This document shows, one piece after another, positions 33,618 to 46,533 of a stretch of 64,000 nucleotides of DNA. A model generated the notes under the pieces. That model was not told where the DNA came from. It saw only the letters and a program-made list of their open reading frames with translations, and searched no databases. Numbering within the stretch: position 1 is the stretch's first letter; every line of letters starts with the position of its first letter. The translations under genes and the position numbers were made by a program. This stretch comes from Cephalotus follicularis (Eukaryota; Streptophyta; Magnoliopsida; Oxalidales; Cephalotaceae). Where the stretch lies: contig BDDD01002902.1 in assembly GCA_001972305.1 (NCBI GenBank), forward strand, positions 62,001-126,000, read 5' to 3'.

Positions 33618-36124
33618 ATTCATAGTCAACATCTTACATCTGCACAGGATCTATCATAAAGCATTACACAGCGGAAAACATTAATTGATAATGTCATAAA
33701 CTGTTTATACAAAAAGAATGTTATTTCATCACATAATTTCTCTTCGAAAAATCACATATGAACTCCTGCTAAAGCTCGACTTTCCTCGTTCAATCTCTTC
33801 CTGGAAAATTTTAGTTGAAAACAAAACATTGAAATGAGTGAGAACCAAAATAGCTCAGTAAGAATCATAGTCATAAAAGTTATCGAAATCCATTATTTTT
33901 GATAATCTTTATCAAAGCATTTCCAGATCATACATTTCATAACAACATTGAAAGGCGTCTTTTAGTTTTATAAAACTAGAACATTTCATTTCGAAATCCA
34001 TTTCTCTGATAATTTTCATAACATCAAAACATTTATAAAATGATACATTTTATGGTATATATAGTCCAGCCATACTTGAAAACATAACTTCCTTGAAAAC
34101 CATTGTCTTGTATTATTTTATAAAGCCAAAACATTTCACATTCATTTCCTTTTCTGCTCATATCTCATGAAACAGAACATTTTATTTCTTTTTCTGACCC
34201 TATCTCATGAATCAGAATATTTCATAAATACAGAGGGGTTGTAAAAACGTAAATAACCCTGTTGAACCTTCGCTCTACCGGGACATTGTGCACTCCCCGA
34301 TTACTATCATTACTAAGCATGCATTCCCGAGAGCACTCTCCGCTCCTTAACATTAATCTTTTACTAGATTAATCCACCCTGGATCGCAATCCAGTCATTG
34401 TTCATCTCAGTTTGTTGCATGTTTCTCATTTGTAGAAATAATCATTTCTTGATACGTTGAGTGATCAGCTCAAAGCATCCATAAATAACTTTGCACAACA
34501 TTTTCTAGAATTTATATTTCAAACGGAAATATTTTAAAATAATAATATAGAATTTCGTTAAGAAATTGGCAATAATTCAACAAGAATTTAAGAATTTACA
34601 TAAATTTAATATAGACATTTACCACGAATATTGGCAGAACTTTAAAATACAGGAACGTAACAATTATAAAAGATATATAAAAATAAGTTATTTAAATGTC
34701 GAGCATAAAATTACTTAATTGAAATATTAAATTAAAATTAACTTCCTCCACTCTGGCAGACGGAGATACTGATCATGTCGATGGGAAAGTTAAATTAAAC
34801 TGAGTTGATAAAATAAACGGTTGCAACGAGCATAAAATTACATAATTGAAATAATAATTGAAAAATAAACTTCCTCCACTCTGTCAGACGGATATACCGA
34901 TCATGTCGATGGGAAAGTTAAATTAAATTGAGTTGTAAAATATCAACATAAAATATTTTAGGAAGGTAGGTAAAATACTTTTGAATGAAAGAATAGAGTG
35001 TCCTTACAACATAAAATACTTTTTAGAAAAAGAATAGGAATCCTTACTTTGCTTTATTCTCCTTCCTTCTTTCTCTACGTCGAAGAAATTTCTACACCGA
35101 AATCTCCACAAAATTTTCCTTCCTTTCTCCTCTCTCTTTCTCTTTCTCTCCTTCTCTCCTTCTCCTTTCTCTCTTCTTCTTTCTCTCCCTTTCTTCTTTC
35201 TCTCTTTCTCTCCCTCTCTTCTTCTTGCTCTCCCTTTCTTTTTTCTCTCTTTCTCTCCCTCTCTTCTTCTTTCTTTCCCTTTCTTCCTCTCCAAGCTCAG
35301 CAGAATAGAAACTCATTTCTCAGCTGAGAATTCTCCCATATATATAGGAGAGGCAAACTTTGGAGGTCAAGCTTGCATGGTGTCATCCATGACTTCACCC
35401 ATGTGAGCTTGCCTCCATGTGATTGAATTCAATCAATTCAGCTGATGCCACCTGCCCTATCTTAGCAAAATATCGCAATTCTTCCATCCCTTGCTTGACA
35501 CGTGCCCTACAATTCATTTAAATCCTCTGAAATGGGATAAAAAGCTAGGATTATGCACCTGACACAGGGCAAAGCATCGACTCTTTACCCCTAAGCGTCG
35601 ACGGTCACGGCCTTGACCTGAGTTTTTCAGGTCTACCCTGACTAAAGCGTTGACGCCGCTATAAGTCTCCTCCGGGTCAATCCTTAATACTTGATCTCGA
35701 AGCGTCAAATTTTACATTTAGAGCGTCGACCGTTGACCAAAGCGTCGACTCTTTACCTCTAAGCATCGACGGTTTGAGGGCTTTGTCCAATTTTCCCTTG
35801 CGCTGGTTTAAAGCGCTGATAGAAGGGCTCTAAGCGACGACCGTTACTACCAAAGCGTTGACGCTTTAAGTGGAACTGTCGGCGCTTTAGACAGTTTTCC
35901 TTCTCATCACTTAGCCAATTTAAAATTTTCTTCCGGGGGCGCTGCCCCCGGAACCCCCGCCCGTTCTCCGAGCAGCAGGACCCGTCGTCCGCTCACCGGG
36001 GAGCAGAACCCCCGTACTGCCCGAGCGTAGGGTCATACTACGGGTCCCTTGAAATATTTTGCAACTACACAAAAGCAATCATTTTCCATAAATAATATCT
36101 TTAATGAAAATTGGGGTCATTACA
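33618..36124 (-). mobile_element. Gypsy-type B LTR, copy B3, one end deleted
   Basis: On the minus strand it starts TGTAATGACCCC at 36124. It carries a GC-rich block (35935-36010), a GTCGAC array (35570-35890), a TATA palindrome near 35340 and a CT-rich tract (35120-35290), and ends without the expected terminal ~200 bases (the part equal to 3939-4146 of B1). There is no target duplication. Loss of the LTR end together with adjoining A1 sequence points to one deletion across the junction after insertion. Confidence 0.8.
35570..35890 (-). repeat. GTCGAC array in the B3 LTR
   Basis: Units such as AAGCGTCGACGG, AGCATCGAC, AGAGCGTCGACCG, AAAGCGTCGACTC and AAAGCGTTGACGC, with CpG-to-TpG or CpA variants. 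They lie upstream of the B3 TATA in its sense direction. Confidence 0.75.
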
Positions 36125-36367
36125 AATTAACAGTAGCATATACAGCAACAATAGTAAAAGACAGTAGCAATTCAAGGATTCAACAAGGTAATTAGCATAC
36201 CATAGTCATTCATGTGTAACTCACATAAGGAGTGCATACGTTGTTTAATTCTTGAATGTAATTATATGAGGCCAGGATTTATTGTTCTAATCATCCCTAG
36301 GGAGGCCAGGTTAATTACATTCAAATTGAGGCCTAAAATAGGACCTATATCAGAAATTATCCCAGGA

Positions 36368-36490
36368 TAGTCGACTGCTCTAAAGAACAGCCGGCTGTTT
36401 GGATAGAGTAGTCGACTGTTTTCTCTTAACAGTTTGCTGGATAGATTGAGTAGTCGACTGCCATGAAGAACAGTCGACTGCTTTGCCCAG
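36368..36490 (-). repeat. AGTCGACTG array, leader side of the A1 3' LTR
   Basis: Units at about 36368, 36388 and 36409 (20-21 bp apart), then further ones to 36482. Forms are TAGTCGACTG, CAGCCGGCTG and CAGTCGACTG. The 5' LTR has the matching array at 43787-43862, with one segment fewer. Confidence 0.8.
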
Positions 36491-37513
36491 AAAATGCAGG
36501 TAGCAGCAGGTTATGTATTTCAATGTCCAATTACTAACTTAAACAACACATGCCATCAAACAGAAATTAACCATACATGATATGCATAATATATCTTCCA
36601 AAAACATGTCATTACCCCTACCTTAAACGCTATCCCGAGATCAATTGGGATTGATCTCTCTCTTTGAGTTTCCAAGGCCTTTTCACCAACCAATCTTCCA
36701 ATCTCGGCAGAATTTAATCTATAACATGTATGTTTACGGACACATGCATTAATACCAGTAAGTATCAATAATCCTCTCATTACAATTACAAGTTCCAACA
36801 GTAATTCTTAATAATCCATTAAGTCTCCATTTTTACATTAACAATATCTCTCCACTAATCAACTCCAATCCAGCAATTACTCAGTTGCATGCCACATAAG
36901 GTATGTATAGAGGTGATTAGAATACATATTCTGATTGATAACCATAACAGCAACTATAATCCAAATTAGAGGCTTATAATCTCCACTTTTCTTGAACCAT
37001 CTACCAATTCCATTTCAATTCTAGAAATTGCTAACCTTAATCATGTTAACAGAAGATATCTAACATCCTCTTAGCTACATTATCAACATCAGCAGGGAGT
37101 TTGGATTGAGGACTTATCAGGGAGATCCAAAACTTTCAAGTCTCTTTGAACACCCAAATCCTCCAAGTGCCACTCCTACAATCCTCTAGCAAGCTCCCAT
37201 CTATCCTCAATGTTTTCTAACACTCACACTCTAATCAAACAGCTGATATAAAGGCTTAGAAGCCTTAGAATTCGCTAGATTCCCATTAACTCAGCCTTCT
37301 CTTTTCTCTCTCTCACATGTTCACTCCTCTATCATTCTTTCTATCTTTTTCTCACTACTCTAGTGTTATTGCAGGTTGCAGGTCTGCAGAGTACATGCAA
37401 GGCACTCCTTTTGCATGTGATGGCAGCTGCTGGCTTCGCATAACACCTGTCCATCATGCCTTGCCTCTGCCCTGTCTCATATGCATGCACAGACACCTGT
37501 TCTGTACCATTCC

Positions 37514-37600
37514 AGTCGACTGTCTTTAACAGGCAGTCAGCTGTCACCCCACGCATCAGGCAGTCGACTGTTACCCTGTGACAGTCGGCTGTTTGAGCTG
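37514..37600 (-). repeat. AGTCGACTG array, U3 side of the A1 3' LTR
   Basis: CAGTCGACTG, CAGTCAGCTG, CAGTCGACTG and CAGTCGGCTG at about 20-30 bp intervals, upstream of the promoter in the sense direction. The same array is in the 5' LTR at 44890-44975. Confidence 0.8.
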
Positions 37601-37762
37601 ATTTTTGGGTTCCTTATATTTGTTTTACCAATTTGTAATTCAGCCAACCCAAGCCTTGACTAATCACAATTACTATGATAATTGGACATATAATATCAAT
37701 TAAAATTTATACCTTACTTAAAATTGGAGCAATATACATTGATTGAAATTGCAGTTATTACA

Positions 37763-37778
37763 TTCCCCCCTCCTTAAA
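37763..37778 (-). other. Polypurine tract of A1
   Basis: On the minus strand CTTTAAGGAGGGGGGAA directly precedes LTR start TGTAATAAC. A2 has the identical tract at 60487-60502. Confidence 0.85.
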
Positions 37779-37803
37779 GAAAAATCGTCCTCAAATTTAG
37801 CCC

Positions 37804-40800
37804 TTACATTCCGAACAAGTGGGGAAATGTCTCCATCATTTCGTCCTCATGCTCCCACGTAGCTTCCTCCGCTCCGTTAAAACACCACAGTACTTTTACC
37901 ATAGGAATGGTATTTTTCCTTAGTACCTTTTCCATTCGATCCACTATCGTTGTTGGTCTTTCTTCATAAGACAGTCTAGGACTGATGAATCCAGGGTCGT
38001 AGCTCAATATGTGAGATGGGTCAGGCACATATTTTCGTAGCATGGAAACATGAAATACGTTATGCACATCCGACATGCTAGGCGATAGTGCAATCTGATA
38101 TGCTACATCCTGCACTCTTTCCAGTATTTCATACCACCCAATATACCTCGGTGCCAACTTCCCTTTGAGGCCAAAACGGTGTATCCCTTTCGAAGTCGAG
38201 ATCTTCAAGAAAACATGATCCCCCTTCTCGAATTCTAGCTTTCTTCTCTTACTATCGGCGTAACTCTTCTGTCGACTTTGTGCAGCTAGTAGCATCTTCT
38301 TGATTATTTCCACTTTATCGGTGGTCTCTTGTACCAAGTCTGGTCTCAGCACTTGTCTCTCACCTACAAAGCTTCATAGGGAGCCATTCCAATACTGGTG
38401 TGAAAACTGTTGTTGTAGGAGAACTCAATCAGTTCCAGATGATCCTCTCAACTCCCAGCAAAATCAATCATGCAAGCCCGTAACATATCCTCCAGAGTCT
38501 GAATAGTACGCTCGGATTGTCCGTCAGTCTGTGGGTAGAATGCAGTGCTAAAGTTCAAGGTTGTTCCCATCGCTGTTTGGAACTTCTTCCAGAACGTTGA
38601 AGTAAATCTACCATCTCGGTCACAGACAATACTGACCTGCACCCCATGCAATCTCACTATCTCCCGGATATACAATCGAGCAAGCGTCTCGATAGAATAC
38701 GTCATGTTCATCGGAAGGAAGTGAGCAGACTTAGTAAGTCTGTCCACTACTACCCACACTGCCTCATGCTGATTCCGTGATCTCGGTAATCCTGACACGA
38801 AGTCCATGGTCACATGCTCCCATTTCCATTCAACCACTGGTAACGATTGTAGCAGTCCCGCAGGTTTCTGATTTTTAGCCTTCACTCTCTGGCAGGTCAA
38901 ACATCTTGCTACATATTCAGCAATCTCCCTTTTCATACCACTCCACCAATAGTTCTTTTTCAGGTCGTGCCACATTTTGGAACTTCCAGGTGAACACTGT
39001 ATTTTGACTTGTGAGCTTGTTGCAGTAGCTCATTCTTGATGCTCTCGTCCTTCGGAACACATATCCTTCATCGGAACCTCAAGACGCCATTAGTATGAAT
39101 GGAGAAGTCAGAATCAGGGTCTAGGTTCTCACGAATACCCCATAACTCGGAATCACTATATTGAGCAGTCAGAATACGCTCCAGAAGTTTCGGTTGTGCT
39201 CTCAGACTTGCCACAATAACTCCTCGGGAAACCATGAACGGATTCGATCTCTGAAATTCCTCCAATAGCTTCCACTGTGAAACCATTGCTCCAGCAATCA
39301 TTGCCTTGCGACTCAGCGCATCAGCCACTACATACGCCTTCCCCGGGTGGTATTGAATGTTGCAGTTGTAGTCATTAAAGAATTCACCCATCGCCTCTGT
39401 CTCATGTTGAGCTCCTTCTGGGAGAACAAATACTTCAAACTCTTATGGTCAGTAAAGATCTCAAACTGAGCACCATAGAGGTAGTGCCTCCATTTCTGCA
39501 AAGCAAACACTATGGCTGCCAACTCAAGATCGTGTACGGGATAATTTTCCTCGTATGGCTTTAACTTCGTTGATGCGTATGCAATCACTCTACCATGTTG
39601 CATAAGAACGCATCCCACTCCCTTCCCATAAGCATCAGTATAGATGGTGAAACCCTCATTGCCCTCCGGTAATGCCAATACTGGAGCCGAAATCAACCGA
39701 CTCTTCAACTCTTGGAAACTTTCCTCACAAGAATCATCCCACACAAAACATGACTTCTTCTGAGTGAACTGTGTCAAAGGTGCAGCCAGCTTCGAAAACC
39801 CTTTGATGAATCTTCGGTAGTAGCCAGCCAATCCCAAGAAATTACGGACCTCAATAACATTCCTCGGTTGGTGCCAATCAACAATACTCTCTATCTTCGA
39901 AGGATCCACCGACAATCCTTCAGTCAACACAATGTGACCTAGGAAAGTCACATGGTCCAGCCAAAAGTCGCACTTGCTGAATTTGGCATATAGTTGTTCC
40001 TTCCGTAGTGTCTGCAATACAATTCTCAAGTACTACATGTGTTCCTCAATGATCTTCGAATAAATTAGGATGTCATCTAGGAATATAACGACAAACTGGT
40101 CAAGATAAGGTTGGAACACTTTGTTCATTAGACACATAAAGGCTGCAGGAGCATTTGTCAAACCAAACGGCAGTATCAGAAATTCGTAATGCCCGTATCT
40201 GGTTTGAAATGCGGTCTTCTCCACATCACCCTCTCTGATCCTCAACTGATGATAACCTATTCTTAGGTCAAGTTTGGAGAATACAGTTGAGCCTTGCAAT
40301 TGGCCAAACAACTCCTCAATATGTGGTAGAGGATACTTGTTCTTCACCGTTACCTGATTTAACAACCTGTAATAAATGCATAATCGCATTGATCCATCCT
40401 TCTTTTTCAGAAAAACAGGACCGGTTCTTCCCAAGGTGATACACTCAGTCTGATAAAGCCCTTATCAAGGTAATCCTATATTTCAAACTTCAACTCCTTC
40501 AGTTCGGTAGGAGCCATTCGGTACGGTGCTCTAGATATAGGAGCAGTTCCAGGCAACAACTCAATACTGAACTCTATATCCCTCTCCAGTGGCAACAAAG
40601 TGAGTTTATCTGGAAATACATCAGGAAATTCACATACAATAGGCACTTGTTCAATACTGGGCGTACCTTTCGTATGATCAATCACATACACCAAATAGCC
40701 TTCGCATCCTTGCTTGAGATACTTCTGTGCTCGAGTATATGAAATGATCGGAGCAGAAACATTCTTCGCCCCGATAAACTTGCACTCAGTTCCATCATGA

Positions 40801-42353
40801 AGGTAAAATGTCATCATCTTGTTGTAGCAATCAACACAAGCACGATGAGCATACAGCCAGTCCATCCCCACGATTACATCAAAATCCCAGATAGGTAACA
40901 CTATCAAGTAAGCAGATAATTGGATTCCAGCTACCATGATCTCACAATCTTTCATTATGGTTTCAGATAGAAGACAAGTACCCGCAGGAGTACTCACCTC
41001 CAATACATAAGGTAGTCTAGAAGTAATACCATGCAAATTACGAGCAAATTCAGATGCAATAAATGAATGCGTCGCACCAGGGTCAATCAATACATGAGCT
41101 TGTATGCCAGATATATAGATAGTACCTCCCACAACAGTAGTAGATTCTGGCACATCATCTTTAGATAAGGTGTAGACCCTACCTTTCACAATCCCTTTCC
41201 CGGTATCCTTCCGCGGTTGAGAAGCCGCAACACTACCACTAGCACCAGCACTTCCTTGTGGTCTGCGTGCTTGGTTCCTCATCATTGGGAAATTATTCAG
41301 CATGTGATCTTGTGAACCACACCTCAAGCACTTTCCCATCTTCTTCCAGCATTCAGTCTCATCACGATTCTGACGACCGCAAAAAGCACATCCATCTACA
41401 TTCTGTTGACTGTTTCGGCTAGGTGTCCTTGATCGTGAGTTTCTGCGTCGAAAACCTCCTTGACCTCTGTTGTCAAACTTTGTTGACTTAGCAGGATTAT
41501 TACTTCCATGTCCCTATGACTGTGCGGCCCTCGATTGATTAGTATGAGACCGTTCTGCTCTCCTTTCATTCGCATCTGCTTCCAGAATCATCGCACTCTC
41601 AGAAACATCTACAAAGGAGGTTAGCTGCAACATCAACAGTTTAGATATGATGTCAGGTCAAAGGCCTTTTAGAAACCTTCGGATCATCCGTGATTCACCC
41701 TCCACAAGATAAGGTGTATGTCTTGCTAGCTCCACAAATCTGGTCTGGTACTGAGCTACCATCATGTCTCCTTGACGTAACTACATCAGTTCTGTCTCCC
41801 ACCGGTCATGCTCTATCTGTGGCACATAAGCCTCCAGAAACTCAGACTGAAATCTGTCCCAAGTCTTGTCAAGTCCATGAGATTCCCATTTTGCTTCAAT
41901 CATTTCCCACCAGTAAGTAGCCTCGCCCCATAAGCGGTATACAACAAAATTGAGTTTCTGCTCATCGGTACATTCCAGGGCAGCAAATATTTTCTCCAAG
42001 TCCCTAATCTATTGCTCGGCCACAGTAGCATTCAGCTCACCATTGAATGTCGGAGGATTCTGTCTCATGAACCGCTCCAGATCTCGGCCAAATCCACCGG
42101 TATGGCATGTTTCAGGAGCCTGATGATAGGCCCGGTTAGCCTCATACATTTGCCGAATATGTTCCATGTTGGTCGCATTAGCTTGCATCTATTATTGAAA
42201 GAGGTCAGCCATGCGGTCAAAGTTACTCCTCTCATCTTGTACTGGGGGAACATTCACTCCTTCATCCGCTCGAGGATCATTTTCATGCACTGGCGGTGCG
42301 TTGCCTCCTTCGTTGGCTCTACGCCTTCCCCTTCTTCCTCTCCGTAGGTCCAT
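37804..42353 (-). pseudogene. Gag-Pol of gypsy A1 (Tekay/Del-like), disabled
   Basis: A full-length polyprotein order for a gypsy chromovirus. Gag starts MDLRRGRRGRRRR (42353) with core KLNFVVYRLWGEATYWW. Zinc knuckles follow, the second (CLRCGSQDHMLNNFP) having lost its last Cys. Protease has DPGATHSF (about 41077). RT has [16 protein letters not shown] and [12 protein letters not shown] (about 40080). RNase H follows with [16 protein letters not shown] and VADALSRKA. Integrase has HLTC-like [14 protein letters not shown], a [15 protein letters not shown] core and [16 protein letters not shown]. The chromodomain-like end has VKVLWCFNGAEEATWE. Stops at 42189 (two), near 40477 and 40030, plus several frameshifts, make it inactive. 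Most stops come from C-to-T changes in CAA/CAG. Confidence 0.95.
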
Positions 42354-42441
42354 TCAGTTTCCTATATGGAATGACATAATCATTAGGAAACAACTCACTT
42401 AACTTCCGAGAAACTTATCCCAGCTAGCATATATGGAATAT

Positions 42442-42453
42442 GCTCTGATACCA
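42442..42453 (-). other. Primer-binding site of A1
   Basis: On the minus strand TGGTATCAGAGC, an exact match to the plant iMet tRNA 3' complement, four bases from the 5' LTR end. Confidence 0.95.
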
Positions 42454-42457
42454 TGCT

Positions 42458-45140
42458 TGTCACACCCCGTTATTCCGTTCCATTAGAGACAAGCATATAT
42501 GGTGATATCATAAATAAATATAATCCAGCATTCTCATTCAACAATTCAAATAATATAAGCGGAAGCATTCATATCTAGATTATAAAATAAAACTCATCCG
42601 CACGCAGCCCATACTACGTGCATGTACAATCCGACAATAATCCTTTTACATAAGGATAGTACAACAATAACACGGAGTGTGAACCGTTCAATACAAATAA
42701 AGTACATCATCATAAAATAACAACCTTAAGAAGAATAGAAGCTCTCCAAGCTTCTGCAGCACTCTCCGAACGTCCTTACTTAATCTGAAATTGTAGGGGG
42801 TTAGTCGTTGTCCTCACTTGGCTAAGTAGGAAGATAATGCATGTTAAGGAATATATAAACGCAACATGTATGACATTTTATATTAAAATAACATTTAAGT
42901 ATTCCAATATATAAGCAACCATGCCAAGTGGCCATAGACAATACAATGCAAGAATACCGCACAAGGGTGCAATCAATTCATACTATGGTTTGGGTGCCAC
43001 ATGTCGCTAACTCCTAGCACCAACTGTCCACCACCTAACTATAACCCTACACTCCGAAGATGATAGATAAGGTAACATTTACTACCAGCATTAGCGGGCA
43101 GTTTAACTAATAAGATATGCAAAGCAGATTAGTTGGGTGGATACTCTGGCCAACTCCTGGCACACAGGACCACCTCCGTAGTCAGTGACCTCAGCCATCA
43201 CTCGACTAACGGCATTAAGCATAGACAATCAATTCAAGCAGTTCAATAATAATATTAAATATATATATAAAATGCAATATAGTATTTGTTTTCTTTTAGA
43301 AACATATAACAATTCAGTGATCGTACATCTCTTAAGAGGAAAATGGTATCAATACAATAGTGGTTCCCAGTTGGAGAACAGAACAGTAGGTACCTCTCAT
43401 AGGAGGAGTAGTAAATTATTGGCAATAAGTTTTCATTTTGAAACCATTAGTAAAAATTCATATCCATGCTTATAGCAGTTAGTTTGGTTTAATCCGTGAA
43501 GTATGGAAACAATAGGGTTTATGAACACCTACTAGTATATACTAATAAACAGTAGCATATGCAGCAACAATAGTAAAAGACAGTAGCAATTCAAGGATTC
43601 AACAAGGTAATTAGCATACCATAGTCATTGATGTGCAACTCACACACGGAATGCATACGTTGTTTAATTAATGAATGTAATTATATGAGGCCAGGATTGA
43701 TTGTTCTAATCATCCTTAGGGAGGCCAGGTTAATTACATTCAAATTGAGGCCTAAAATAGGACCTATATCAGAAATTATCCCAGGACAGTCGACTGCTCT
43801 AAAGAACAGTCGGCTGTTTGGATTGAGTAGTCGATTGTTTTCTCTTAACAGTCGACTGCTTTGCCCAGAAAATGCAGGCAGTAGCAGGTTATGTATTTCA
43901 ATGTCCAATTACTAACTTAAACAACGCATGCAATCAAACAGAAATTAACCATACATGATATGCATAATATAACTTCCAAAAACATGTCATTACCCCTACC
44001 TTAAACGCTATCCCGAGATCAATTGGGATTGATCTCTCTCTTTGAGTTTCCAAGCCCTTTTCACTAACCAATCTTCCAATCTCAGCAGAATTTAATCTAT
44101 AACATGTATGTTTACGGACACATGCATTAATACCAGTAAGTATCAATAATCCTCTCAATACAATTACAAGTTCCAGCAGTAATTCTTAATAATCCATTAA
44201 GTCTCCATTTTTACATTAACAATATCTCTCCACTAATCAACTCCAATCCAGCAATTACTAAGTTGCTTGCCACAGAAGGTATGTATAGAGGTGATTAGAA
44301 TACATATTCTGATTGACAACCATAACAGCAACAATAATCCAAATTAGAGGCTTATAATCTCCACTTTTCTTGAACCATTTACCAATTCCATTTCAATTCT
44401 AGAAATTGCCAACCTTAATCATGTTAACAGAAGATATCTAACATCCTCCTAGCTACATTATCAACATCAGCAGAGAGTTTATTTTGAGGACTTACCAGGG
44501 AGATCCAAAACTATCAAGTCTCTTTGAACACCCAAATCCTCCAAGTGCCACTCCTACAATCCTCTAGCAAGCTCTCCTCTATCCTCAGTGTTTTCTAACA
44601 CTCACACTCTAACCAAACAGCTGATATAAAGTCTTAGGAGCGTTAGAATTTGCCAGATTCCCATTAACTCAGCCTTCTCTTTTCTCTCTCTCACATGTTC
44701 ACTCCTCTCTCATTCTTTCTATCTTTTTCTCACTACTCTGCTGTGATTGCAGGTTGCGGGTCTCTAGAGTACATGCACGGCACTCTTTTTGCATGTGATG
44801 GCAGCTGCTGGCTTCGCATAACACCTGTCCATCATGCCTTGCCTCTGCCCTGTCTCATACGCATGCACAGACACCTGTTTTGTACCATTCCAGTTGACTG
44901 TCTTTAACAGGCAGTCGACTGTCACCCCACGCATCAGGCAGTTGACTGTTAACCTGTGACAGTCGGCTGTTTGAGTTGATTTTAGGGTTCCTTATGTTTA
45001 TTTTACCAATTTGTATTTCAACCAACACAAGCCTTCACTAATCCCAATTACTATGATAATTAGACATATAATATCAATTAAAATGTATACATTATTTAAA
45101 ATTGGCGCAATATACATTAATTAAAATTGCGGTTATTACA
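42458..45140 (-). mobile_element. Gypsy A1 5' LTR
   Basis: 2683 bp. On the minus strand it starts TGTAATAACCGC at 45140 and ends GGGGTGTGACA at 42458. AAACC follows at 45141-45145, matching 32781-32785. A TTTATATCAGCTG promoter-like word lies near 44625. A splice-donor-like CTGGTAAGTC (about 44500) is shared with A2. Motif arrays are at 44890-44975 and 43787-43862. Confidence 0.92.
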
Positions 45141-45960
45141 AAACCGTCGACCCCAAAACTCAAGACCGCCTTCGCTTAGAGTAGAGATTTCAAATTCAAA
45201 CTTCCAACGGTCACATAAGTGTCGACGCGTTGAAGGACTCCGTTGAAGCTTTGCGCGCTGGAGATAACTACTGGCAGAGTTTTAATGCGCCGTCTTTGAA
45301 GCAACAAGCCCCAAGACATAACCAACGGATCTTTCACCTGAAAAATGGCTATAAACACAACATTTCTGTACATAATAAAGAGAGAAAGAGGATTACACAA
45401 GATCATACAAGAAACCAAAAAGCTACTTCAAGATCAATCAAGCACAAGAGCAAATCGCAAACTTTCATATCAAAACAAAAGCAACTTCAAGATCTATTTG
45501 TTTATTTTTGAGCTACAAATTTTTTGTAATAAAACCTTTGAAAGGTTGTCCAAGAAAACACAAATCATTCTTGTAACCTACACTTGTAAAGGGGAGTGAA
45601 CCCTAAGTGAGTGTGGGGAGTGAACCCAAAAGTGAGATTGGGGAGTGAACCCAAAAGTGAGATTGGGTAGGTAACCCATTGTGATTTAGGTCAATCACTA
45701 AAAGTGTAAGGTGTTATGATTTGCACCCGTAATCCTAAATCAAAGAAGGAAACTAGTGGAATCTCAAGGAGGTCCTTGAGAAAGTGGACGTAGGCACGAA
45801 TTTTGCCGAGCCACTATAAAATTGCGTTTGCATCTCTCTAACTCTCTCTTTACTCGCATTTCTTAAATTAATTAATTTATTTGTTTTTGATTTCATACTC
45901 GATTTGTGTTCATAATCTTAGTTTAATTTTAAAAAGTTCATTGATTTATTATATACTACA
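45141..45960 (+). mobile_element. SIRE-like copia 5' LTR, second part
   Basis: Resumes after A1 with AAACCGTCGACC, adding CGTCGAC words to the S array, then leader sequence with GTGAACCCAAAAGTGAGATTGG repeats (45595-45665). The end is taken at TATACTACA (45960), about 30 bases before the PBS, but it could be nearer 45990. Total S LTR length is then about 1.2 kb. Confidence 0.7.
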
Positions 45961-45991
45961 ATTCACCCTCCCCCCCTATAGTACATTCAAA

Positions 45992-46003
45992 TTGTATCAG
46001 AGC
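45992..46003 (+). other. Primer-binding site of the SIRE-like element, first copy
   Basis: TTGTATCAGAGC, one base from the iMet complement. A second copy, TGGTATCAGAGA, lies at 46471-46482 across the gap. Confidence 0.8.
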
Positions 46004-46088
46004 GATAGGTTTATAAATCTTAATTGCTAGAGTCTTTAACGATCTAGAATAACAATGAACATGAACACCGGAGAGAGCCAAAACATCT

Positions 46089-46430
46089 NNNNNNNNNNNN
46101 NNNNNNNNNNNNNNNNNNNNNNNNNNNNNNNNNNNNNNNNNNNNNNNNNNNNNNNNNNNNNNNNNNNNNNNNNNNNNNNNNNNNNNNNNNNNNNNNNNNN
46201 NNNNNNNNNNNNNNNNNNNNNNNNNNNNNNNNNNNNNNNNNNNNNNNNNNNNNNNNNNNNNNNNNNNNNNNNNNNNNNNNNNNNNNNNNNNNNNNNNNNN
46301 NNNNNNNNNNNNNNNNNNNNNNNNNNNNNNNNNNNNNNNNNNNNNNNNNNNNNNNNNNNNNNNNNNNNNNNNNNNNNNNNNNNNNNNNNNNNNNNNNNNN
46401 NNNNNNNNNNNNNNNNNNNNNNNNNNNNNN
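46089..46430. other. Assembly gap (342 N) with duplicated flanks
   Basis: PBS, leader and the first gag codons (45975-46088) recur almost unchanged at 46454-46567, after 23 consecutive C at 46431-46453. The earlier gag start at 46055 ends in the gap. Unmerged overlapping contigs at a C-homopolymer would produce this. Confidence 0.9.
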
Positions 46431-46533
46431 CCCCCCCCCCCCCCCCCCCCCCCTTTGTAGTATATTCAATTGGTATCAGAGAGGTAGACTTATAAATCTT
46501 AATTGCTAGAGCCTTTAACGATCTAGAATAACA

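Larger units (their letters stand above)
32786..37762 (-). mobile_element. Gypsy A1 3' LTR, interrupted by B3
   Basis: On the minus strand it starts TGTAATAACTGC at 37762, after the polypurine tract, and ends GGGGTGTGACA at 32786. B3 interrupts it between 33617 and 36125. Compared with the 5' LTR (42458-45140), about 260 bases equivalent to 43285-43543 are missing at that point. Two motif arrays (36368-36490 and 37514-37600) flank the promoter region. Confidence 0.9.

Noticed and set aside
35004-35316. Lys/Glu/Arg-only or Ser/Leu/Phe-only open frames
   Set aside because: Translation of a CT/GA-rich tract in the B3 leader. The equivalent tract in B2 does not keep a shared protein.
42442-42453. 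tRNA gene signal from the iMet match
   Set aside because: Only the 12-base primer-binding complement is present. No cloverleaf surrounds it. The same applies at 6138, 22994, 45992, 46471 and 55776.
46055-46495. Open frame across the N gap
   Set aside because: It consists mainly of undefined bases. The real gag starts at 46534.
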